64,000 nt of DNA from Yoonia sp. BS5-3 (GTDB taxonomy: Bacteria; Pseudomonadota; Alphaproteobacteria; Rhodobacterales; Rhodobacteraceae): assembly GCF_038069655.2 (NCBI RefSeq), contig NZ_CP150951.2, positions 434,001 to 498,000 on the forward strand, in the 5' to 3' direction. This document shows, piece by piece, positions 9,035 to 17,578 of this stretch. The position numbers were made by a program, and so were the translations under genes. Each line of letters begins with the position of its first letter. Position 1 is the stretch's first letter. Below the pieces are notes generated by a model. The model was given only the letters and a program-made list of their open reading frames with translations. It had not been told where the DNA came from and made no database searches.

Positions 9035-10175
9035 CAGCGGCCATTTCTTTTAGCGTTTGCTTTGCCAGTTTCAGCGCGTGATTGGCTCGCGGCACGCCCG
9101 CATAGATCGCAACATGCTGAAAGCACTGCGCGATATCGCGTTCGCTGGCACCGGTACGCCGGGTGGCGCGGATATGCATCGGGATTTCTTCGAAATTGCC
9201 GGTGGCCGCCAGAAGCGCGAGCGTCAGCATGGACCTCTCGCGCGCTGAAATATCGGGATTGGCCCAGACCGTGCCCCATGCGCCTGATGTGATCAGCGAC
9301 TGAAACGCGGCATCGAGCGATGTGGTTTGCGCGACGGCGCGGTTCACATGCTCGGCCCCCAAGACTGATTTGCGAATGGTCATCCCGGCATCCGCTTGGT
9401 CATCCGCTGCCGGGTCGCTTTGCACGATCAAACGCGCCAGTGTTTCTGGCGCCTCTAGGCAGGGTAAGTGGCCAATGCCCTCGATGATCTCCAGCGTCGC
9501 ATTCGGGATTGTTTGCGCCAAAGCCTGCACGGCGTCTGGCGGAACGGATTGATCGTGACTGCCGCCAATGCAAAGCGTGGGTACGGTGATAGAGACCGCG
9601 AAATCGGTCAAATCGGCATCCCGGATCGCGCGGCAGGCGGCTGTATATGATGTGTCCGGGGTGCGCCCGACCATCATTTGATGCAGCGCCAAGTGATCCT
9701 TCTGTGCAGTATAAGCGGGACCGAACCACGCGCCGACGATGTCAGCGGCGATGCCGGCGACCCCGTTTGAATCTACTGCGGATATGCGGGTTGCCCAGCG
9801 CTCTGCCGTGCCGATCTTTGGTGCGGTGTTGCATAAGACCGCGGCCCGGATCACATCGCTGCGTTTGGCGGTCAGCACCTGCCCGATCATGCCGCCGATC
9901 GAGACACCGCAAAACAGGATATCCTTTAAACCCAGCGCATCAATCAACTGACTGACATCGTCAGCCAACCCTTCGATTGTTTCTGCCAACCCGTCGCTTT
10001 GGCCATGCCCGCGCAGATCATAGGTCAGCACCCCATAGCCGCGGGGCAAGGCGGCGATGACCTTGTCCCAAATGCTTTGATCGCTACCCAGAGAATTGGC
10101 AAATACAACCGTCCGACCAAGCCCCGGGCGATGACAGTAGGCGATATGCGCCTCGTTGATTTTCAGGACATCCAT
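9027..10175 (-). CDS. pcaL: Fused 3-oxoadipate enol-lactonase / 4-carboxymuconolactone decarboxylase
   Basis: A 382-residue fusion of PcaD and PcaC. Residues 1 to about 255 are an alpha/beta hydrolase: nucleophile elbow GVSIGG (S92), an acid in CIGGSHDQ and the histidine in GIGHLPCLE. They hydrolyse beta-ketoadipate enol-lactone. From about residue 265 a carboxymuconolactone decarboxylase domain follows, with GAWGTVWANPDISARERSM and EIPMHIRATRRTGASERDI. ATG 10175 lies four bases after the pobA stop; the upstream ATGs in the same frame would overlap pobA. The fused form is known as PcaL in actinobacteria and some proteobacteria. Confidence 0.94.
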   Translation of the reverse strand: MDVLKINEAHIAYCHRPGLGRTVVFANSLGSDQSIWDKVIAALPRGYGVLTYDLRGHGQSDGLAETIEGLADDVSQLIDALGLKDILFCGVSIGGMIGQVLTAKRSDVIRAAVLCNTAPKIGTAERWATRISAVDSNGVAGIAADIVGAWFGPAYTAQKDHLALHQMMVGRTPDTSYTAACRAIRDADLTDFAVSITVPTLCIGGSHDQSVPPDAVQALAQTIPNATLEIIEGIGHLPCLEAPETLARLIVQSDPAADDQADAGMTIRKSVLGAEHVNRAVAQTTSLDAAFQSLITSGAWGTVWANPDISARERSMLTLALLAATGNFEEIPMHIRATRRTGASERDIAQCFQHVAIYAGVPRANHALKLAKQTLKEMAADD

Positions 10176-10179
10176 CAGG

Positions 10180-11364
10180 CTACTCCAGCGGCAGGCCAAC
10201 ATAGTTTTCAGCAATCACCTGTGATGCTACTTCGGACGAGGCGATGTAATCAAACTCAGCCCGCTGCATCCGCCGCTCAAACGGGGAATGGTCCGGGAAC
10301 TGGTGCATCAGCATCGACAGTTGCCAAGAGAAGCGCTCAACTTTCCAGACCCGTTTCAGCGCGACCTCTGAATAGGTTTCAAGATAGGCGCCATTGCCTC
10401 GGGTGAAGTGTTCAATCAAGGCCCGTGACAAGAGCCGTACATCAGCCACCGCCAAATTCAGCCCCTTTGCGCCGGTTGGCGGGACGATATGTGCCGCATC
10501 CCCGGCCAGGAACAAGTTTCCATACTGCATCGGTTCGGCCACGAACGACCGCAACGGCGCAATGGATTTTTCAAATGAGGCCCCGATCTGCAGCTTTGCG
10601 GCCGTGTCTTCACCAAGCCGGGTGGCAAATTCATCCCAAAACCGATCATCGGACCAATCGGCCACGTCATCACTAGCGTTGCATTGGATGTAGTACCGGC
10701 TGCGCGTTTCTGATCGCATCGAGGCAAGGGCAAAGCCGCGCTGATGGTTGGCATAGATCAATTCATGGCTGACAGGGGGTTTTTCGACCAAGATGCCCAG
10801 CCAGCCAAAGGGATAGACCCGCTCAAATGTCTTCAGCACATCCGCCGGGATCGCCTTGCGGGACACCCCGTGATACCCATCGCAGCCCGCCACAAAGTCG
10901 CAAGTGATCTCATGGGCCTGCCCGTCGTGTTGAAAACGCACTTTGGGGGCGCCAGAGGTCAACGCGTCCAAGGTCACATCTTCGACGTTGAAAAAGAACT
11001 GCTGGCCGTCTGCGGTGCGCGCGTCAAACAGGTCTTTTGTGACCTCGGTCTGCCCATAGACCATCACCGATTTCCCGGTCAGCCCTTTAAGATCGATCCG
11101 GTGCCGGTCGCCGTCAAAAGCCAGATCAAACCCGTCATGCAGCAGCCCTTCGGTATGCAGGCGGTCTGACACCCCGGCCTCGTCCAGCCCGGCGACGGCC
11201 CCCTGTTCAAGCACCCCGGCCCGAATGCGTCCCTCGATATAGGCGCGATCCTTGCGATCGATGACAATGGTATCAATTCCGGCCTTTGCGAGGAATTGCG
11301 CAAGCAAAAGCCCGCTGGGGCCAGAGCCAATGATGCAGACTTGCGTCTTATGTGATCGGGTCAA
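10180..11364 (-). CDS. pobA: 4-hydroxybenzoate 3-monooxygenase
   Basis: A flavoprotein hydroxylase converting 4-hydroxybenzoate to protocatechuate with NADPH and O2. The 394-residue length equals the family norm. Visible sites are the FAD loop GSGPSGLLLAQFLAKAG at residues 13-29, the GCDGYHGVSRKAIP stretch with the DG motif, and LAGDAAHIVPPTGAKGLN, the second FAD motif. Y and R residues in SRYYIQC fit the substrate pocket. It feeds the pca genes downstream and lies 11 bases from the TRAP permease gene. Confidence 0.97.
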   Translation of the reverse strand: MTRSHKTQVCIIGSGPSGLLLAQFLAKAGIDTIVIDRKDRAYIEGRIRAGVLEQGAVAGLDEAGVSDRLHTEGLLHDGFDLAFDGDRHRIDLKGLTGKSVMVYGQTEVTKDLFDARTADGQQFFFNVEDVTLDALTSGAPKVRFQHDGQAHEITCDFVAGCDGYHGVSRKAIPADVLKTFERVYPFGWLGILVEKPPVSHELIYANHQRGFALASMRSETRSRYYIQCNASDDVADWSDDRFWDEFATRLGEDTAAKLQIGASFEKSIAPLRSFVAEPMQYGNLFLAGDAAHIVPPTGAKGLNLAVADVRLLSRALIEHFTRGNGAYLETYSEVALKRVWKVERFSWQLSMLMHQFPDHSPFERRMQRAEFDYIASSEVASQVIAENYVGLPLE

Positions 11365-11375
11365 AAGATCACTCC

Positions 11376-12758
11376 TTACAAGACATGTGGAAGATAAAGG
11401 GACAGGACCGGCAGTAGTACCAGAACGGCGACCCGGATCAATTCGATTCCAAAGAAAGGCGCAACCCCGCGAAAGATCACGCCAAGCCCGGTATTTGGCG
11501 AAAAGGATTTGATCACAAAGACATTCAAGCCAACCGGCGGTGTGATCAAGCCTAATTCGACTACAATGAGCGCAAGTATTCCAAACCAGATCCGCAGGTC
11601 ATCTGTGCTCATCCCGAAAGCAGCATCATCAGCGCTGACCCATTCACCGCCATTCAACTGAATCAGGACCGGCCAGAAAAACGGAACGATCACCAGGATC
11701 ATGGACAGGCTTTCCATGAAACAGCCCAGAACGATCAGGATCAGCAACATGGCCACCAAGATCATGTAAGGCTCAAGCGTCGATGTCGCCGCCCATTCGC
11801 TGAGCCATGCGGGCAGGCCTGTGCGTGCAAAGAACCCTTTGAGAACGTCCGCAGAGAACAAGATGAAGTAAATCATCGACGCGGTTTTTGCGGTCGCCAG
11901 CAAGGCCGCTTTCAGCCGCGCCCATGTCAAACCCTCATCGGATACCCATCGCAGAATAAGCCCGTAAACAAGGATCAGGAACACGCCGACACCGGCGGCA
12001 GGTGTCGGGGTAAACAGCCCCATGCCCAGCCCCAGAATGATTGAGCCAAAGATCAGTCCAACGGGCCAAAGGCGGCGGATGGCTTTTCGTATCTCGGCCT
12101 TCTCCATTTCCTCTGGGATGGGCGCAAGCGATGGGTTGCGCGCGATCCGGATACGCACGACCACAAGGAAAAAGAGGACAGCCAGAATGCCGGGGATGAT
12201 CGCGGCCTGGAACATATCTATGATCGGCGCTTCGACGACGATCGCGTAAATCACCAGTGCCACAGAGGGCGGGATCAAAATGCCCAATGTACCGCCAGCG
12301 GCCAGCACCCCTGTTGACAGGCCCTCATCATAGCGAAGCCGGCGCAGTTCCGGCAATGCCACCCGGCTCATGGTTGAGGCGGTTGCGATAGATGATCCGC
12401 TGACCGCGCCAAAGCCCGCACAGGCCAGAATCGTCGCCATCGCGACGCCGCCGCGGAACTTGCGGGTCAGGGCACTTAGCCCTTGAAACAGATCGCGGCT
12501 TAGGCCCGTTTCGGCCGCCAAAAAGCCCATCAGCACAAACAACGGCACAACCGACAGATCGTAATTCGCAACCGAATTCCAAAGCGCAGTTTTGAATTGC
12601 AGCATGTAAGGGCCGAATTTGATGAAGGGTGAGAACAGGCTAAGCACCCAAGTCCCAACAATGCCTGTGATCAGCATGGCCAATGCAACCGGGATACGCA
12701 GCACGATCAGGACAAATAAAGCGCCAAGTCCGTAGACGCCGATTAGTTCACGCTCCAT
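11376..12758 (-). CDS. dctM: TRAP transporter large permease (DctM type)
   Basis: The large membrane subunit of a tripartite periplasmic transporter driven by the sodium gradient. The 460-residue protein has about twelve hydrophobic segments and family patterns: LSVVPLFVLMGFLAAETGL, GAVSGSSIATASTMSRVALPE, GGTLGILIPPSVALVIYA and the C-terminal LGLITPPVGLNVFVIKS. It overlaps dctQ by 11 bases. Its place directly upstream of pobA suggests that the cargo is 4-hydroxybenzoate or a related aromatic acid; this is inference from context. Confidence 0.93.
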   Translation of the reverse strand: MERELIGVYGLGALFVLIVLRIPVALAMLITGIVGTWVLSLFSPFIKFGPYMLQFKTALWNSVANYDLSVVPLFVLMGFLAAETGLSRDLFQGLSALTRKFRGGVAMATILACAGFGAVSGSSIATASTMSRVALPELRRLRYDEGLSTGVLAAGGTLGILIPPSVALVIYAIVVEAPIIDMFQAAIIPGILAVLFFLVVVRIRIARNPSLAPIPEEMEKAEIRKAIRRLWPVGLIFGSIILGLGMGLFTPTPAAGVGVFLILVYGLILRWVSDEGLTWARLKAALLATAKTASMIYFILFSADVLKGFFARTGLPAWLSEWAATSTLEPYMILVAMLLILIVLGCFMESLSMILVIVPFFWPVLIQLNGGEWVSADDAAFGMSTDDLRIWFGILALIVVELGLITPPVGLNVFVIKSFSPNTGLGVIFRGVAPFFGIELIRVAVLVLLPVLSLYLPHVL

Positions 12759-13260
12759 CGGCGGACTCCATGGGTGAGGTGATGTTCAGAATGGCTGCAA
12801 CAGCCCAAAGAAGGCATGACACGACAGCAGAGGGCATAAATATCCAGACAGGCCAGCCCAAAACGGTTGTCTCGATATTGTCTGAACGCACCTCAAGCGT
12901 GCCGATGCTGAGCATGTAGGCCATCCAGGCCGCGATCCCCGCCAGTACAAGCCCCGAGGCAACCATCACAACGCGATTGGCCCAGTTCGGCGCATATTGC
13001 ATGAACACATCAACCGCCGCATGTGCGTTGTGTAGCTGTGCGTAAGGGAACATGGCGAGCGCAGCAACCCCGACAAACATGCGCACCGCATCTTCATAAC
13101 CGGGCAGCCCCGAGACGTTTCCGTCCCAAAGCCGTGCAATCGCATCACCGGTGAATCCGGCCGCATTTATCGCGGTCACAAGAACAATCAGCAAAAGCAA
13201 AGCGCCGCCCAACAAGGCCCAAATGGTTATGATTTTGGCCAGAAAAGCCTTGATGGACAT
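12748..13260 (-). CDS. dctQ: TRAP transporter small permease (DctQ type)
   Basis: A 170-residue, four-helix membrane subunit that pairs with DctM. Hydrophobic stretches are IITIWALLGGALLLLIVLVT, then AALAMFPYAQ, VVMVASGLVLAGIAAWMAYML and VSCLLWAVAAILN. LHNAHAAVDVFMQYAP between helices two and three matches the DctQ consensus. The N-terminus is short and basic. Twelve bases separate it from the solute-binding gene upstream. Confidence 0.9.
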   Translation of the reverse strand: MSIKAFLAKIITIWALLGGALLLLIVLVTAINAAGFTGDAIARLWDGNVSGLPGYEDAVRMFVGVAALAMFPYAQLHNAHAAVDVFMQYAPNWANRVVMVASGLVLAGIAAWMAYMLSIGTLEVRSDNIETTVLGWPVWIFMPSAVVSCLLWAVAAILNITSPMESADGA

Positions 13261-13272
13261 TTACGGTTCTCC

Positions 13273-14310
13273 TTACTGGCTGTTTGCCGCAATCGCAGCC
13301 CGCGCTTTTTCCAAAAGCGCCTCTGCATCAATGCCGTTTCCGGTCGCCTCTGCAACCCAACGCGCAACTGTCGCATCGAAAGGGGCCGCAAATTCGGCAG
13401 ATACTTCGGCGGACAGCTGCACCACGGCTTTGCCCGCATCCAGCGCGCGTTGTTTGCCGATAGGTTCGATGTTGTTCCAAGCCTCGCCCATTGCGGCAGC
13501 GATTGCCATGCCGGACCGCTCATCAATGACTTGCTGCAGATCAGCGGGAAGTGAGTTGTAGCTGTCCTTGTTCATGGCGAACAGGAAGGTCGCCGTACCA
13601 AAACGGTTCCCACCATCAAGTTCGACCGAAACGTCCGTCAGATCAGCAAGCCCCAGTGGAATCGCGACCTCAAACGGAACAAGCCCAGCGTCAACCGTCC
13701 CCCTGGCCAGAGCCTGCGGTAAATCCGGAACGGGCATCCCGACAGGTTCGGCGCCCAGCTCTTCAAGCATCCATGCACCGGTGCGCGATGGGCTGCGGAC
13801 TTTCAAACCCTCAAACTCAGCGGCATTGACGACTTCGGCATTCGCCACATGCAGCGCGTTTCCGGTATGCACATGGGCCAGCAGCAAATGGATGTCTTCG
13901 AAATCGGCGGACAGATCGTCCATCATGTCCTGAATGGCCAGATTGGTTGCGCGTGCGTCGCCACCGTGAACGCCTGGCAGTTCAAAGACCTCAAGTCTTG
14001 GGAAAATCCCCGGCGTGTATCCGGGCACCGTCCAGACGATGTCGGCAACGCCGTCCCGAACCTGGCTGTAAAGTTCGGGTGGCGCGCCACCCAATGCCAT
14101 TGCCGGGAAAATTTCGAACGCGATGCGCCCGTCCGAGGCCTCTTCCACCGCTTTTGCCCACGGCTCAATCAGCACCGTCTGCGCGGGCGCTTGCGGGCTA
14201 AGAAAGTGCTGTATGGAGAATGTGAATTCTTGCGCCTGTGCGGATGACGACAACAGTATTGTGGTCCCAACTGCGCCTGCGCGGCTACGTACACTTTTTG
14301 GATATGTCAC
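13273..14310 (-). CDS. dctP: TRAP transporter solute-binding protein (DctP type)
   Basis: Periplasmic receptor of the TRAP system, 345 residues. The start is GTG at 14310, preceded by a GGGAGGA ribosome site; it gives a signal peptide VTYPKSVRSRAGAVGTTILL ending SSSAQA before QEFTFSIQHF. The longer frame starting at 14484 has no such features. The conserved arginine region is visible in FEGLKVRSPSRTGAWMLEELGAEPV, which should clamp the ligand carboxylate. It is the first gene of the aromatic operon, so its promoter region (14311-14400) probably controls the whole cluster. Confidence 0.92.
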   Translation of the reverse strand: MTYPKSVRSRAGAVGTTILLSSSAQAQEFTFSIQHFLSPQAPAQTVLIEPWAKAVEEASDGRIAFEIFPAMALGGAPPELYSQVRDGVADIVWTVPGYTPGIFPRLEVFELPGVHGGDARATNLAIQDMMDDLSADFEDIHLLLAHVHTGNALHVANAEVVNAAEFEGLKVRSPSRTGAWMLEELGAEPVGMPVPDLPQALARGTVDAGLVPFEVAIPLGLADLTDVSVELDGGNRFGTATFLFAMNKDSYNSLPADLQQVIDERSGMAIAAAMGEAWNNIEPIGKQRALDAGKAVVQLSAEVSAEFAAPFDATVARWVAEATGNGIDAEALLEKARAAIAANSQ

Positions 14311-14335
14311 AACGTCCTCCCTTAGTTTTGAAGCA

Positions 14336-14393
14336 GGATAGAAATTTAAAGGATAGTCAGAATGAGCAAAATGCGCCAAGTTTTGTACTATCC
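14336..14393. promoter_or_regulatory. Repeated GGATAG elements upstream of the aromatic operon
   Basis: GGATAG occurs at 14336-14341 and again at 14351-14356, spaced 15 bases start to start. The reverse complement follows as ACTATCC at 14387-14393, pairing with GGATAGT at 14351-14357. They lie 26-83 bases upstream of the dctP start, where an activator or repressor site is expected. No regulator gene of the IclR, LysR or AraC type was found intact next to the cluster. Confidence 0.45.
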
Positions 14394-14618
14394 GATCATT
14401 TTGCCAATTGTGACCTGACGCAAATTTCGAGATGGGTGTATTTCTGATCTGTTGTAGCGCAGTAAAACCGTATCGCTGTCTCACCCGGGGCGACCCGCCG
14501 CGAAGTCAACATTTAGAATAGTAGAGAAGATCATTGAACTATTCGCGTGAAACGGCCTGCCATCGCACGCCCCAGCTTTCGATTAAGTCAGCCACAACGG
14601 CGGCGCGACCAAAATGGT

Positions 14619-14891
14619 CTAACCATTTGCTGCAACGGCGACCGCCTGTTGATGTACTATAAGACGATGGGTTGCGACTTCAGAGACATTCTGACACCCG
14701 CAGGGATCGCCGTCTGTCACGTTGAAATCGACTTTGACGTCAGGCAAGGGAACCAGCTTAAACGGCGGGCAGACGATCCTCACAAGCTCAGTAAGGCCTT
14801 CGAAATCTGGAACGCGGCAAAGCCTGTCAGCGGCACCGCAGGCGCGGCTTATTTGCATGGGCCGGGGAACTACGTGCGTAACTGCCCGCAA
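14619..14891 (-). pseudogene. Possible LysR-type regulator fragment
   Basis: A 90-codon minus-strand frame containing GLTELVRIVCPPFKLVPL and PDVKVDFNVTDG. In LysR-type regulators the effector domain opens with a similar strand-PP-strand segment, then a PDVxVDxxVTD stretch some 20 residues later; here the middle part appears deleted. The frame lacks a helix-turn-helix and a good start. It could be a decayed pca/pob regulator, but the resemblance is short and may be chance. A plus-strand frame covers the same bases (14547-14939) and I do not favour it. Confidence 0.25.
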
Positions 14892-14976
14892 CCTTACGTA
14901 GGGCGGATCATCTTTTTCAAGACCCTATGTCAGGGATAATTCGATCGCCGGTCCTCGCGCCTGAAGCCCCTAATAG

Positions 14977-15954
14977 GTCAGCCCCCCTCTTAACTTGTCT
15001 TCTGACCCTCATGTTCTGACGGTTATTGCCGGTTTGAGGGTTGAAGAAATCCAGCAGAACATCGCTGATTTCATGCAATCACGCGCAAGCCAAACCATCG
15101 CAGCCCAACCTGATCTGATTGGCTTACTGTCCGGTACGGCGCAGGATGGGTTCAATTTGTCGGCGACACAAAGCGATGGTAGCTTTGATGTTTCGACCGG
15201 TGCAGGTTACCCAGTATGGGGCCGTTTGCAGGGTAGCTGGGCTGAGTCCGGCGACGCAGAAAACAGCTACTTCTTTGGTGCTGCAGGTGCCCACTACGCA
15301 ATTACACCCGATGCGCTGGTCGGTGTCATGTTGGAGTTTGATAGCGCCAGCCAAGACAACGAGGATGTAACAACGGAAGGTACTGGCTATCTTGTTGGCC
15401 CTTATTTCGTGGCGAAGCTACCCGAGCAGCCGTTATATTTTGAGGGTCGGTATCTTGTGGGTAAGACCGAAAATGAGGTGAGCGCGGACGATACGACTGT
15501 TGCTGAATTTGACACCGAGCGGACCCTAGCAAGTGTAAAGGTTGCGGGTGCACTGGAATACAGCGAGCTTACTTTCACCCCAAGTCTATCTGCAACGCAG
15601 CTACAAGATGAACAACTGTCTTTTGTAGATGCCGCTGATCGCGAAATTGCGGCCCAAAGCATCACCATGACAGATGTAGCTCTTGGCGTAGATTTTGCGA
15701 TGCCATTGTCAGTTACTACTGGTGAGTTCATCTTGACGGGTGGTCTGTCGGCCGTCATGTCCGAGACATCAGGCGAGGGTTATGCTGAAGATGTCATTCC
15801 AAGCTTTGAAGGGGAACGCGGTCGTGTTCACGTTGGTGGTCTCTATACACTTATGACCGGTGTGGTTTTAAGTGCCGGTGCCAATTATGATGGTATCGGT
15901 ACCAATGACTATCAAAGCTGGGGACTAAGGCTAGGTTTTGACATGGAGTTCTAG
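14977..15954 (+). pseudogene. Autotransporter beta-barrel domain lacking passenger and signal peptide
   Basis: About 325 codons are open from 14977, after a TAG; the first possible start is TTG at 14995. The opening IQQNIADFMQSRASQTIAAQPDLIGLL is the linker that precedes the barrel in large Rhodobacterales autotransporters. It is followed by strand-like repeats (GYPVWGRLQGSWAE, SYFFGAAGAHYAITPDALVG, PLYFEGRYLVGKT) and the required C-terminal Phe in GLRLGFDMEF. There is no signal peptide, no passenger and no ribosome site, so this is most likely the 3' remnant of a longer gene. A terminator follows. It sits about 250 bases from the 3' end of tRNA-Thr. Confidence 0.8.
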
Positions 15955-15975
15955 TTTTAGATGACTTGAAAACGG

Positions 15976-16003
15976 AAGGGTGGCCAGTGTGCCGCCCTTT
16001 TTT
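15976..16003 (+). terminator. Rho-independent terminator after the autotransporter remnant
   Basis: The stem AAGGGTGGC / GCCGCCCTT, with one G-T pair and a short loop, is followed by a run of Ts on the plus strand. It starts 21 bases after the barrel stop codon, so it is probably the original terminator of the autotransporter gene. Confidence 0.8.
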
Positions 16004-16205
16004 GTGCAAATACGAGATTTATTGCGCGTTACTATTAGCGTTCGCTGTGACTGTCCTGCCGGAGGGGTGCCAGGATAGGCGGCGGGCCTTCAGGGCTAGT
16101 GAACACCGTCTTAAAATAGGCGGGGTAGCAATAAGCCCAAGGGGGGTGAAAAACCGCCCAGACGCAAAAATATCACGATAGCAACAGCTACTTATTTAGT
16201 GAAAA

Positions 16206-16281
16206 TGGTGCCGCTGATAGGACTCGAACCTACGACCCCATCATTACGAATGACGTGCTCTACCAGCTGAGCTACAGCGGC
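16206..16281 (-). tRNA. tRNA-Thr (anticodon CGU)
   Basis: A 76-base cloverleaf including an encoded CCA at 16206-16208. The acceptor GCCGCTG pairs with CAGCGGC, the D-arm is GCTC/GAGC, the anticodon stem CGTCA/TGATG encloses loop TTCGTAA, and the T-arm has TTCGAGT. CGU decodes ACG. The anticodon base pairs, loop and purine 37 are all normal. Relics lie just beyond its 3' end, where integrative elements often insert. Confidence 0.97.
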
Positions 16282-16345
16282 CAACCCAACGTCTGATAAC
16301 ATCGCAGAAAACCGTGGAAAAGGATTATCTTCGCCCTTTTTCAAA

Positions 16346-17431
16346 TCAGAGCAAATGCCCTGACTTGGCCGCTTTCGTCGCCAGATACGCAGTGTTGTGC
16401 TGGTTCTCTCCGACTTTTAGCGGCACCCTTTCTGCCACTTTGATCCCGCTTGCTTCCATCCGTTCGACCTTGGCGGGGTTGTTTGTGAGCAATCGGACGG
16501 CAGAAAACCCCATCCGTGCGAGGATCTCGGCCCCGATCCGAAAATCCCGTTCGTCATCTTCAAAACCCAGGCGGTGATTGGCCTCAACCGTGTCAAACCC
16601 CTGATCCTGTAATGAGTAGGCCCGCATCTTATTGGCCAGCCCAATCCCCCGCCCCTCTTGATTAAGATACAACAGCACACCGACACCTTCGGCCCCCATC
16701 TGGGCCAGAGCGCCGCGTAACTGCGGCCCGCAATCGCATTTGAGCGAGCCGAGCAAATCGCCGGTCAGACAAGCCGAATGCAAGCGGGACAGAACGGGCT
16801 GGCTGCGGTCTGGGCTGCCGATCTCAACAGCATAATGTTCTTCCGCACCATCATCGGGGCGGAAAATATGCAAACGGCCTGCTTCGGATACCTCAAGCGG
16901 CAGCCGGGCATGGATAATACGACGCAAAGTGCCACGCTCTGCGTTCAAAACGGCCTCGGCCGATATCAACGTCAAATCATGCGCGGCGGCAAAACCTACC
17001 GGATCACCGATATCGGCACTGATCACGGCCGGTAACAGACGGGCAGCCTTGGCCAAAGCGATTGCAGCGCGGTGCGGGCCTGCCGACCCCTCACGCAATG
17101 TCTGCAGCGGGCCTTTCATCGGATGCGCCAGATCCCCGGCAGGATCAGCGACCGATTGCACCCAATTCAACCCCATATTCTCCGGGACTAGAACCCGGGC
17201 GACATCCCCATCATATGCGCGCGCTTTGAGAGTTTTGGCCCGCCAGCCGGTAATACTCAGCACTGGCGCACCATTTATTGTGCGTAAATGCGCAAATCTT
17301 TCAGAATCAAGCGTTTCGACTGCAAGGACGATCAGCCCTTCAGACAAAACAATCGGGACGCCCATGCGCAAATCCGACCGGGCGCGGGCCAGCCGTTCTG
17401 TAATATCGGGAGAAAATCCCATGGGCTTCAC
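16346..17431 (-). CDS. ribA: GTP cyclohydrolase II with a degenerate N-terminal domain
   Basis: The C-terminal half opens GTP and releases formate and pyrophosphate, the first step of riboflavin synthesis. Zinc ligands are C221, C232 and C234 in SACLTGDLLGSLKCDCG, followed by YLNQEGRGIGLANK with the catalytic tyrosine-arginine region downstream. The first 150-180 residues occupy the place of a 3,4-dihydroxy-2-butanone-4-phosphate synthase domain, as in RibBA fusions, but the acidic DDExRENEGD motif is absent. That half is therefore unlikely to be active as RibB. The 361-residue length and layout are the usual form in this order. It is transcribed away from the response regulator at 17579. Confidence 0.93.
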   Translation of the reverse strand: MKPMGFSPDITERLARARSDLRMGVPIVLSEGLIVLAVETLDSERFAHLRTINGAPVLSITGWRAKTLKARAYDGDVARVLVPENMGLNWVQSVADPAGDLAHPMKGPLQTLREGSAGPHRAAIALAKAARLLPAVISADIGDPVGFAAAHDLTLISAEAVLNAERGTLRRIIHARLPLEVSEAGRLHIFRPDDGAEEHYAVEIGSPDRSQPVLSRLHSACLTGDLLGSLKCDCGPQLRGALAQMGAEGVGVLLYLNQEGRGIGLANKMRAYSLQDQGFDTVEANHRLGFEDDERDFRIGAEILARMGFSAVRLLTNNPAKVERMEASGIKVAERVPLKVGENQHNTAYLATKAAKSGHLL

Positions 17432-17578
17432 CTCTCATTTGTTTCATCAAATAGCCGTTTCGGCGGCAAAGTGAAACAATTGCCGGATAAATCACACGTC
17501 CGTGTGAAACTGCGCAGGAGATGGTTGTTCTAAACGTAATAGAGGCACAATTCTAAGAAAGAACATAAGGAGCATGTC

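Noticed and set aside
14547..14939. 130-codon plus-strand ORF before the autotransporter remnant
   Set aside because: Composition is not protein-like, no ribosome site; the antisense frame looks slightly better, and neither is convincing.
15966..16181. 71-codon ORF between the terminator and tRNA-Thr
   Set aside because: It covers the terminator hairpin and has no recognisable features.
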